Shown piece after piece: positions 56,903 to 64,000 of a DNA stretch of 64,000 bases (the stretch's first letter is position 1; each line of letters opens with the position of its first letter). The notes under the pieces were generated by a model, which ran no database searches, had not been told where the DNA came from, and was given only the letters and a program-made list of their open reading frames with translations. The stretch is from an uncultured Tateyamaria sp. GTDB taxonomy: Bacteria > Pseudomonadota > Alphaproteobacteria > Rhodobacterales > Rhodobacteraceae. The stretch covers positions 1 through 64,000 of the forward strand of contig CAJQRC010000037.1 of NCBI GenBank assembly GCA_905480645.1, read 5' to 3'. Made by a program: the position numbers and the translations under genes.

Positions 56903-57219
56903 AATTGTAATTTATATTTAATCTTTACAAGTTTGAGCTTATCAGCGAAGCGCTTAAGATAAATTTAATTATCAAATCTACTAGTTAGAGTATATCCTAT
57001 TTAATATATTTTAAATGAAACTATTCTACTTTGAAGCTGCAAAGATAAACTGCTATTATTGGAAATTACAAGAAATTAACTCATTTTATTTATCTAATTT
57101 GAGGCGACATTGCGTTGTTTTCTGATATGTTGTTGCTTCGCATGCTTAATATTGAGAAGTCAAAAAAAATAGTTTAACGCTAAACTATATGTACAACAGC
57201 AATCTGTGAGGACTATACG
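56903..57219. other. Regulatory intergenic region upstream of lpd
   Basis: About 315 AT-rich bases. A small hairpin at 56937-56970 (TTATC-AGCG...CGCT-TAA-GATAA) may end the DUF924 transcript. The shared pdh/lpd palindrome lies at 57169-57188. No ORF. Confidence 0.5.
57169..57188 (+). promoter_or_regulatory. Palindromic operator upstream of lpd (same as at pdhA)
   Basis: ATAGTTTAACGCTAAACTAT, with 8-base perfect arms ATAGTTTA/TAAACTAT around ACGC, ends 31 bases before the lpd start. The first 19 bases match the pdhA-upstream site in the same orientation relative to its gene. It is probably the binding site of a regulator common to both transcription units. Confidence 0.75.
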
Positions 57220-58617
57220 ATGGCGGCAAAATCTTTTGATGTGGTAGTTATTGGCTCTGGTCCTGGAGGTTATGTCGCTGCAATAAGATCTGCACAATTG
57301 GGTTTAAGTGTGGCGATAGTGGAACGTGAGAATCTTGGCGGGATTTGTCTCAATTGGGGCTGTATTCCAACAAAAGCGATGCTGCGTTCTGCTGAAGTTT
57401 TGCACCTCATGCACCGTGCCAAAGAGTTTGGCCTAAAAGCTGATAATATCGATTACGATTTAGATGCTGTAGTGAAGCGTTCCCGAAAAGTTGCTGGGCA
57501 ACTATCGAGCGGAATCGGCCATCTAATCAAAAAAAATAAAATTTCACTTTTTAAAGGTGAAGGAATGATTCCCGCTAAGGGTCAAGTTTCCATTAAAACG
57601 GGCAAGCAAATAGAAGAGTTAACCGCTAAATCCATTATTTTAGCAACTGGAGCTCGGGCTCGTGAATTGCCCGGCTTGGAAGCGGATGATGAGTTGGTTT
57701 GGACTTATCGCTCCGCACTTACTCCTAAACGGATGCCCAAGAAACTATTGGTGATTGGTTCTGGAGCAATAGGCATTGAGTTTGCAAGTTTTTATAACAC
57801 GCTTGGAGCAGATACTACTGTTGTGGAGGTGTTGGATCGAATTCTGCCAATTGAGGACGCAGAGATTAGTGCCTTTGCAAAAAAAGCCTTTGAAAAACAA
57901 GGTATGAAGATAATAGAAAATGCTACAGTAAAAAAGTTGGACCGTGAAAAAGGTCTGGCAACTGCCCACATTGAAATTTGTGGTAAAGTTGAGCAGCAAA
58001 CATTTGATACCGTTATTTCTGCAGTAGGAATTGTCGGGAATACCGAAAACCTTGGTTTGGAGGCGCTCGGCGTTCGAATTGATAGGAACCATGTTGTTAC
58101 TGACGAATATTGTCGCACTGATATTGCTGGCATCTATGCAATCGGTGATATAGCTGGTGCTCCTTGGCTTGCACACAAAGCCAGTCATGAAGGTGTGATG
58201 GTAGCTGAGCTGATCGCTAATAAGACACCAGTGCATCCGATAAAACCTAATTCAATAGCTGGTTGTACTTACTGCTATCCACAGATCGCAAGTGTGGGGC
58301 TGACCGAAGCTAATGCTCTACAGGAAGGCTATAATATTAAAGTCGGTAAGTTTCCCTTTATTGGTAACGGCAAGGCTATTGCGTTGGGGGAGCCTGAGGG
58401 CATGATTAAAACTGTTTTTAATGAAAAAACGGGCGAGTTATTGGGTGCGCACATGATTGGGGCTGAAGTTACAGAACTTATCCACGGTTACATTATTGGA
58501 CAAGCACTTGAAACTACAGAGGAAGACTTAATGCATGCAGTCTTTCCACACCCAACATTATCGGAAATGATGCATGAATCAGTTCTCGATGCTTATGACC
58601 GAGTAATTCACATGTAA
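57220..58617 (+). CDS. lpd: Dihydrolipoyl dehydrogenase (E3)
   Basis: 465 residues. FAD motif GSGPGGY (12-18), redox disulfide GGICLNWGC (Cys43/Cys48), NAD motif GSGAIGIEFASF near 184 and the C-terminal catalytic HPHPTLSE near 447 are all present. It reoxidises dihydrolipoyl groups of 2-oxoacid dehydrogenases with NAD+. The palindrome it shares with pdhA argues that this copy serves the pyruvate dehydrogenase complex. It is transcribed alone. Confidence 0.95.
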   Translation: MAAKSFDVVVIGSGPGGYVAAIRSAQLGLSVAIVERENLGGICLNWGCIPTKAMLRSAEVLHLMHRAKEFGLKADNIDYDLDAVVKRSRKVAGQLSSGIGHLIKKNKISLFKGEGMIPAKGQVSIKTGKQIEELTAKSIILATGARARELPGLEADDELVWTYRSALTPKRMPKKLLVIGSGAIGIEFASFYNTLGADTTVVEVLDRILPIEDAEISAFAKKAFEKQGMKIIENATVKKLDREKGLATAHIEICGKVEQQTFDTVISAVGIVGNTENLGLEALGVRIDRNHVVTDEYCRTDIAGIYAIGDIAGAPWLAHKASHEGVMVAELIANKTPVHPIKPNSIAGCTYCYPQIASVGLTEANALQEGYNIKVGKFPFIGNGKAIALGEPEGMIKTVFNEKTGELLGAHMIGAEVTELIHGYIIGQALETTEEDLMHAVFPHPTLSEMMHESVLDAYDRVIHM

Positions 58618-58939
58618 GTTTTTTAAAATAATAAATGATTAGGGAATTTATGCCCAACTCTGCTATCCCTTGCTCGTGATGTAACAGCCCCAAGCTGCTA
58701 AAATTTGATATGAAAAGAAGCCCGGTCGAACCTTCCATAGATCTAGGCATTTCAGCCCATTTAGTTTGCTATGGACGGTAGTTGTTATATTAACGTAAGG
58801 CTTTATGAATTTGTTGGATGCCAAAGGGTATTATTGTATTAATAATATTGAAAAAATTTAGTTAAGCCAGTGAATAGATTTTTCATTGGCTGTTTAATTG
58901 CGCTGACCTATGTAAAGAGGATGATTGGTGGGGGCGGAA
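58618..58939. other. Intergenic region between lpd and uvrA
   Basis: About 320 bases. A hairpin at 58865-58891 (AGCCAGTGAA/TTCATTGGCT, 10 pairs with one G-U) followed by GTTTAATT may act as a weak terminator or a leader structure 50 bases before uvrA. I looked for a GTTC-N7-GTTC type SOS box and saw none. Confidence 0.4.
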
Positions 58940-61798
58940 ATGGCTGAACAAAAAAATATCGAAGTTCGCGGTGCACGTGAACACAATCTTAAATCCATAG
59001 ATGTTGATATTCCCCGAGATCAATTGGTTGTGATTACTGGATTATCGGGTTCGGGTAAATCATCCTTAGCCTTCGATACCATTTATGCTGAGGGACAACG
59101 TCGATATGTTGAATCCCTTTCGGCTTATGCTCGCCAATTTTTAGATATGATGCAAAAGCCAGACGTAGACCACATCTCAGGATTAAGCCCGGCCATATCG
59201 ATAGAACAAAAAACGACATCAAAAAACCCGCGTTCTACAGTGGGAACCGTGACTGAAATATATGATTATATGCGGCTTTTATTTGCTAGAGTTGGAACGC
59301 CTTTTTCACCAGCCACAGGCAAGCCTATCGAAGCTCAGCAAATTCAAGATATGGTCGACCGCATAATGAAGTTGGACGTGGGTACACGTGCTTATCTTCT
59401 TGCGCCTATGGTACGTGATCGTAAAGGCGAATATCGCAAAGAATTTGTTGAGCTTCGAAAGCAGGGTTTTCAGCGAGTAAAGGTTGATGGTCAGTTTTAT
59501 GAACTGGATGAACCTCCTGTTCTTGATAAAAAATTTCGCCATGATATTGACGTTATTGTTGATCGAATTGTGGTTCGAGAAGGCCTCGAAACGCGGTTGG
59601 CAGACAGCCTGAGAACAGCGTTAGATCTTGCTGACGGTATATCAATTCTAGAAACGGCACCTAAAGAGGGTGACCCAGAACGGATCACTTTTTCCGAAAA
59701 GTTTGCCTGCCCAGTTAGTGGTTTTACTATTGCAGAAATAGAACCGCGTCTTTTTTCTTTTAACGCTCCCTTTGGTGCATGCCCAACTTGTGATGGTTTG
59801 GGTCAAGAATTGTTCTTTGACGAACGGCTTATTGTGCCAGATCAAAGTTTAAAAGTTTACGACGGCGCATTGGCACCATGGCGCAAAGGGAAATCTCCTT
59901 ACTTTTTACAAACGATTGAGGCGATTGCCGCACACTATGATTTCAATCAACAAACCAAATGGAAAGAACTGCCAGATAATGTAAAAAGCGTTTTTTTATA
60001 TGGATCAGGCAAAGATGAAATCTCGTTCCGTTACGATGAGGGAGGCCGAGTTTATCAAGTTCTACGGACATTTGAAGGTGTTATTCCAAACATGGAGCGC
60101 CGATATCGTGAAACAGATTCAAATTGGATTCGTGAAGAATTTGAGCGATATCAGAATAATAGACCTTGTGGGACCTGTAATGGCTACCGTTTACGTGCTG
60201 AGGCTTTGGCAGTTAAAATTGCTGGCCTTCATGCGGGTGAAGTTGTTCAAATGTCTATTCGTGAGGCTTTCGATTGGTGCAGCACCGTACCCAAATACTT
60301 GACACAGCAAAAAATCGAAATTTCGCGGGCTATTTTGAAAGAGATTCAAGAGCGTCTCGGGTTTTTAAATAATGTAGGTTTAGAATACCTTACCTTATCA
60401 CGCGCAAGTGGCACTTTGAGTGGTGGTGAAAGTCAACGTATCCGTTTGGCCAGTCAAATTGGTTCGGGGCTGACTGGCGTGTTGTATGTTTTGGATGAAC
60501 CTTCAATAGGATTGCACCAGCGCGACAATGACAGATTACTGGGTACTCTTAAGAATTTACGTGATCAGGGTAATACAGTGATTGTAGTAGAGCATGACGA
60601 AGAGGCTATACGTGAAGCGGATTATGTCTTTGATATTGGTCCGGGTGCTGGAGTACACGGTGGGCGAGTTGTTAGTCATGGCACACCGGAGCACGTGGCT
60701 AATGACCCAGAATCGTTGACGGGTCAGTACCTAACTGGCGTACGAAAGATTGATATTCCGAAAAAACGCCGCAAGGGAAAGAAAAAATCAATTAAAGTTG
60801 TGAAGGCTACGGGTAATAATCTGCAAAATGTTACAGTAGATTTCCCACTTGGCAAATTTGTTTGTGTAACGGGCGTTTCTGGTGGAGGAAAATCGACGCT
60901 AACAATCGAAACTCTTTTTAAGACGGCCTCAATGCGTTTGAATGGGGCCCGTCAGACACCAGCGCCTTGTGAAACAATAAAAGGGCTAGAGCATTTGGAC
61001 AAAGTCATTGATATTGACCAAAGAGCGATTGGGCGAACGCCGCGCTCTAATCCTGCCACTTACACAGGCGCTTTCACACCCATCCGAGAATGGTTCGCAG
61101 GCATGCCTGAGGCTAAAGCGCGTGGCTATAAACCTGGCCGTTTCAGTTTCAACGTAAAAGGTGGGCGGTGTGAGGCCTGCCAAGGTGACGGTCTTATAAA
61201 AATTGAGATGCACTTTTTGCCTGATGTATATGTCCAATGCGAAACCTGTAAGGGAGCACGCTACAATCGTGAAACGCTGGAGATCAAATTCAAAGGGAAA
61301 TCGATTGCGAATGTTTTAGATATGACTGTTGAAGATGCCCAAGGCTTCTTTCAAGCAGTTCCCAGCATCCGTGAAAAGATGGATGCTCTTGTGCGAGTAG
61401 GGCTCGGTTACATTAAAGTGGGACAACAAGCTACAACCTTGTCAGGCGGTGAGGCACAGAGGGTTAAACTTTCGAAGGAATTAAGTAAGCGTTCTACTGG
61501 TAGAACACTTTACATTCTGGATGAACCTACAACTGGCTTGCATTTTGAGGACGTTCGTAAACTTTTGGCAGTTTTGCACGAATTAGTGGATCAAGGGAAT
61601 TCAGTTATTGTCATTGAACACAACCTTGACGTAGTCAAAACAGCTGACCACATCATAGACATTGGTCCTGAAGGTGGTGATGGTGGTGGATTAGTGGTCG
61701 CTATCGGTACTCCTGAGGAGATCGCTGGTGCCTCAAACAGTCACACAGGTCAGTATCTAAAAGCATTGCTGATTGCGCGCGATCTTGCTGCTGAATAA
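58940..61798 (+). CDS. uvrA: Excinuclease ABC subunit A
   Basis: 952 residues. Two ABC modules: Walker [10 protein letters not shown] near 31 and GVSGGGKST near 650, signatures [14 protein letters not shown] and [15 protein letters not shown]. Two zinc modules follow the Cys pattern ([10 protein letters not shown]...CPTCDGLG and CEACQGDG...CETCKGARY). It finds helix-distorting DNA damage and loads UvrB. I chose the ATG at 58940 ([18 protein letters not shown]); GTG 58928 and TTG 58925 are in-frame alternatives closer to an AGAGG. Confidence 0.96.
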   Translation: MAEQKNIEVRGAREHNLKSIDVDIPRDQLVVITGLSGSGKSSLAFDTIYAEGQRRYVESLSAYARQFLDMMQKPDVDHISGLSPAISIEQKTTSKNPRSTVGTVTEIYDYMRLLFARVGTPFSPATGKPIEAQQIQDMVDRIMKLDVGTRAYLLAPMVRDRKGEYRKEFVELRKQGFQRVKVDGQFYELDEPPVLDKKFRHDIDVIVDRIVVREGLETRLADSLRTALDLADGISILETAPKEGDPERITFSEKFACPVSGFTIAEIEPRLFSFNAPFGACPTCDGLGQELFFDERLIVPDQSLKVYDGALAPWRKGKSPYFLQTIEAIAAHYDFNQQTKWKELPDNVKSVFLYGSGKDEISFRYDEGGRVYQVLRTFEGVIPNMERRYRETDSNWIREEFERYQNNRPCGTCNGYRLRAEALAVKIAGLHAGEVVQMSIREAFDWCSTVPKYLTQQKIEISRAILKEIQERLGFLNNVGLEYLTLSRASGTLSGGESQRIRLASQIGSGLTGVLYVLDEPSIGLHQRDNDRLLGTLKNLRDQGNTVIVVEHDEEAIREADYVFDIGPGAGVHGGRVVSHGTPEHVANDPESLTGQYLTGVRKIDIPKKRRKGKKKSIKVVKATGNNLQNVTVDFPLGKFVCVTGVSGGGKSTLTIETLFKTASMRLNGARQTPAPCETIKGLEHLDKVIDIDQRAIGRTPRSNPATYTGAFTPIREWFAGMPEAKARGYKPGRFSFNVKGGRCEACQGDGLIKIEMHFLPDVYVQCETCKGARYNRETLEIKFKGKSIANVLDMTVEDAQGFFQAVPSIREKMDALVRVGLGYIKVGQQATTLSGGEAQRVKLSKELSKRSTGRTLYILDEPTTGLHFEDVRKLLAVLHELVDQGNSVIVIEHNLDVVKTADHIIDIGPEGGDGGGLVVAIGTPEEIAGASNSHTGQYLKALLIARDLAAE

Positions 61799-61859
61799 CT
61801 AAGCGTATTTTAACTCAGTGTAGGCTTTGTAATAATTTTTTGGGACATTTTTGATGTTC

Positions 61860-63773
61860 TTAGCTGCGGCTACGCTTTGAAAAACGCGGTAACATTGCGC
61901 TAAAGTCCATACCTTTTCCCCCTTCATCTTCCACAAACTGGCGGTACAATTCGAGTGCTCGGGCACCCATCGGAGTGTCTGCGTCGACTGTTTCTGCCGC
62001 TTTTTGGCTTAGGCCAAGGTCTTTAAGCATCAGTTCGGCGGCGAAGCCGGGTTTATATTCGTTATCTGCTGGGCTGACAGGCCCTATGCCTGGGGCAGGG
62101 CAATAAGAATTCATTGTCCAACTGTTGCCAGATGATGTGCTAACTACATCAAACATTTTTTGTCTATTAAGGCCTAACTTATCAGCCAGCGCAAAGGCTT
62201 CACAGGTGGCAATCATAGTGGTACCTAAGATCATATTGTTGCAGATTTTAGCAGCCTGTCCGGCACCTGAATCACCGCAGTGTACTGCTTTTTGTCCCAT
62301 TATTTCAAACAACGGATTTGCTATATCAAAGGCATTTGCACTACCGCCGGCCATAAAGGTTAACGTTCCTGCTGAGGCGCCACTAATACCTCCAGATACT
62401 GGAGCATCAACAAACAAAATTTTTCCTATTATTGCATCTGCTGCTACAGCTCGAGCACTTTCTACGTCTACTGTGGAACAATCAATAAGGGTCGCACCCT
62501 TGCGCATTACGGGAATAATCTTTGCTGCCACGTTGCGCAAGATTGCTCCATCGGGAAGCATGGTGATTACAATGTCTTGGCCTTTTGAAGCCTCTATTGC
62601 GTTCGTGGCTATTGTCACACCTGCTGCAATCGTGCCCGCAATATCAAACCCGGTGACGACATGGCCTGCATTGGCTAGGTTTGAAGCCATAGGCGCACCC
62701 ATATTCCCTAATCCTATAAAGCCAATCTTCATACCTTTCCCTCTCAATTTTAATCTTAATTTACCAAGTGGCATTAACATTTTGCTTACGGCAGTAGAAG
62801 GCACATTTCCATTAGAGAATTGCCATTTTGGTTTGCGATCTTTGTCGATAATAGCCGCACGGATACCTTCTAAAAAATCACCGTGTTCCATTGAACGGGC
62901 TGTGAAACGGTATTCCAAATCTAGCGCTTTTTCCAGAGTTAAGGAAGGCCCGCGCAAGCGATTTAAGGTTTCAATGGTACAAGCCATTGATAACGGGCTA
63001 TTGAGGTGCATGCGCATGAGTGTAGTGCGAGCAAACTCACTATTTTCAGCTTTAAGTGTAATAAGTATGTCGCCTAAAGAAGCACCATTAAAATGCCGAT
63101 CAATGTCTTGCATCAAGCCTTGCAGAGGGCCTGATGGTGGTGATGTTTCCCATTGTGTCAGCTGATCGGCATCACCAGATATTTCAAGTTGCTCAATAAG
63201 TTGTGGCCACTTTGATTCTGAGATGTATTTATCGGCAAAGCCTGCAAAAATTGCATCACTTGCATTCATCCTTGCCGCTGTAACACCTAAATATTCACCG
63301 AGTCGTCCAGGTGACAGTGCCAGCATGAATGACCCACCCACATCTGGTATCAAACCAATGCCACATTCAGGCATCGCAATCTGACTACTATCGCCAACAA
63401 TTCTGTGTGATCCATGGCAGCCGATGCCAACGCCACCACCCATAGTAAATCCCTGCAAAAAGCTGATTATTGGTTTGGAGTAATTGAAGATTTTATAATT
63501 GAGACGGTATTCGTCAGCCCAGAAAGTTTGACCGTATGCATAATCACCCCTAGTTCCAGTTTCATAGAGTTCTGCTATGTCTCCCCCTGAACAAAATGCA
63601 CGATCTCCAAGCGCATCAAAGATAATTAGCTTAACTGCAGGTTCATTAGTCCATCCTTCAAGTGCCGCTTCAATTCTACAGGCCATTTCATATGTCATTG
63701 CGTTTAACGATTGTGGGCGTTGCAATGTTATCCTGCCAGCATTTCCAACCTTGCGAATTGATATATCATTCAT
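61860..63773 (-). CDS. Fused 3-hydroxyisobutyryl-CoA hydrolase / 3-hydroxyisobutyrate dehydrogenase
   Basis: 637 residues in one frame. Residues 1-347 are a crotonase-family HIBYL-CoA hydrolase (AFCSGGDIAEL, GFTMGGGVGIGCHG, MPECGIGLIPDVGGS), a normal full length. From Met348 the protein is a complete 290-residue MmsB-type dehydrogenase (KIGFIGLGNMGAPM, DAPVSGGISGASAG, KICNNMILG). These are consecutive steps of valine breakdown, normally separate adjacent genes. The internal ATG at 62732 has a very good ribosome-binding site (GAGGGAAAGG), so MmsB may also be made alone. A one-base insertion near AAATTGAGA would explain loss of a TGA stop. It overlaps the upstream acyl-CoA dehydrogenase by 4 bases. 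Confidence 0.88.
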   Translation of the reverse strand: MNDISIRKVGNAGRITLQRPQSLNAMTYEMACRIEAALEGWTNEPAVKLIIFDALGDRAFCSGGDIAELYETGTRGDYAYGQTFWADEYRLNYKIFNYSKPIISFLQGFTMGGGVGIGCHGSHRIVGDSSQIAMPECGIGLIPDVGGSFMLALSPGRLGEYLGVTAARMNASDAIFAGFADKYISESKWPQLIEQLEISGDADQLTQWETSPPSGPLQGLMQDIDRHFNGASLGDILITLKAENSEFARTTLMRMHLNSPLSMACTIETLNRLRGPSLTLEKALDLEYRFTARSMEHGDFLEGIRAAIIDKDRKPKWQFSNGNVPSTAVSKMLMPLGKLRLKLRGKGMKIGFIGLGNMGAPMASNLANAGHVVTGFDIAGTIAAGVTIATNAIEASKGQDIVITMLPDGAILRNVAAKIIPVMRKGATLIDCSTVDVESARAVAADAIIGKILFVDAPVSGGISGASAGTLTFMAGGSANAFDIANPLFEIMGQKAVHCGDSGAGQAAKICNNMILGTTMIATCEAFALADKLGLNRQKMFDVVSTSSGNSWTMNSYCPAPGIGPVSPADNEYKPGFAAELMLKDLGLSQKAAETVDADTPMGARALELYRQFVEDEGGKGMDFSAMLPRFSKRSRS

Positions 63774-64000
63774 CTGTTTTTTAGCAGATCGCGTGCTACA
63801 ATCACTCTCATTATTTCATTCGTACCTTCAAGGATTTGATGCACACGCAAATCCCGAACGAGTTTTTCAATTCCATAGTGTGTCAGGTATCCATAACCAC
63901 CATGTAACTGAAGGCATTGATCAACAACTTTACTTCCTGCCTCGGTAACAAATTTCTTAGCCATAGCGCAAAATTTTGTAGCATCGGATGTTCCATGATC
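63770..64000 (-). CDS. Acyl-CoA dehydrogenase, C-terminal part (5' end outside the window)
   Basis: The frame is open to the window edge. The visible 76 codons include DATKFCAMAKKFVTEAG, the family-typical LQLHGGYGYLTHYGIEKLVRDLR and ILEGTNEIMRVIVARDLL near the C-terminus. With the hydrolase and MmsB downstream it is most likely isobutyryl-CoA dehydrogenase of valine catabolism; the substrate is inferred from the neighbours. Its TGA overlaps the next start (ATGA). An ATG at 63964 is internal, not the start. Confidence 0.9.
   Translation of the reverse strand, partial: DHGTSDATKFCAMAKKFVTEAGSKVVDQCLQLHGGYGYLTHYGIEKLVRDLRVHQILEGTNEIMRVIVARDLLKNR

Noticed and set aside
58618-58939. Possible SOS (LexA) box upstream of uvrA
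   Set aside because: Only a single GAAC-like half (near 58731) was found, with no second half at the alphaproteobacterial GTTC-N7-GTTC spacing.
62125-63165. 346-codon open frame on the plus strand
   Set aside because: It lies wholly antisense to the HIBYL-CoA hydrolase/MmsB gene, its translation is low-complexity and unlike any family, and there is no ribosome-binding site. It is a shadow of the real gene.

Overview
The window looks like chromosomal DNA of a marine alphaproteobacterium, most likely Rhodobacterales (Roseobacter-like). The supporting features are the rpsF-rpsR-rplI block next to fabD-fabG-acpP-fabF-mltG, a pdhA-pdhB-pdhC operon behind a small FtsB/DivIC gene with a lipoyl domain fused to E1 beta, a monomeric-type isocitrate dehydrogenase, a bactofilin/M23 peptidase pair, and a valine-catabolism block (acyl-CoA dehydrogenase, HIBYL-CoA hydrolase, MmsB). 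The DNA is AT-rich (roughly 40% GC by eye) with short intergenic gaps. I see no rRNA or tRNA genes, CRISPR arrays, transposases or prophage genes. Most of the window is core metabolism. Placement is by gene content only; no database was searched.

Layout. 1-4 kb: glycine betaine/proline-type ABC importer (binding protein cut by the window edge, ATPase, double-length fused permease). 4.2-6.8 kb: a YczE-type membrane protein and a Tat-exported flavin amine oxidase. 6.8-10.2 kb: a CRP-like palindrome, a cobalamin riboswitch, a chain of micro-ORFs and a BtuD/BtuF/BtuC-type importer. 10.6-11.7 kb: a lone FutA/FbpA-type ferric-iron binding protein behind two inverted repeats. 12.6-21.1 kb: cardiolipin synthase, large MscS channel, monomeric ICDH and an L,D-transpeptidase. 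21.3-30.1 kb: two divergent inositol-catabolism operons (iolD-C-B-J-G leftward; dehydrogenase-iolE-dehydrogenase rightward) around an 18-bp LacI-type palindrome. 30.2-40.2 kb: trigger factor, a DUF4329-like lipoprotein, ribosomal proteins S6/S18/L9, fatty-acid synthesis genes, mltG and cysE. 40.4-45.8 kb: pdhC, pdhB, pdhA, ftsB-like and pgk (leftward). 45.9-50.3 kb: tandem cyclophilins, bactofilin, M23 peptidase, DUF455 protein and Bcp. 50.4-56.9 kb: a YhdP/AsmA-like giant, queA, an MFS transporter and a DUF924 protein. 57.2-61.8 kb: lpd and uvrA. 61.9-64 kb: a HIBYL-CoA hydrolase and MmsB fused into one reading frame, and an acyl-CoA dehydrogenase cut by the window end.

How the genes work together. 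PdhA/B/C (43-44 kb) and Lpd (57 kb) make up the pyruvate dehydrogenase complex although they lie 13 kb apart. A 19-bp palindromic sequence occurs in the same orientation just upstream of both pdhA and lpd, which suggests one dedicated regulator. The iol genes cover inositol to DHAP plus malonate semialdehyde, but the last enzyme (IolA), a transporter and the regulator are not in the window. The fab/acpP/mltG block links lipid and envelope synthesis.

I found no clearly new multi-gene system. The observations most worth following are the shared pdh/lpd palindrome, the HIBCH-MmsB read-through fusion, the riboswitch-micro-ORF-importer arrangement, the iol operator, and the lipoprotein with a JAMM-like metal-site pattern.
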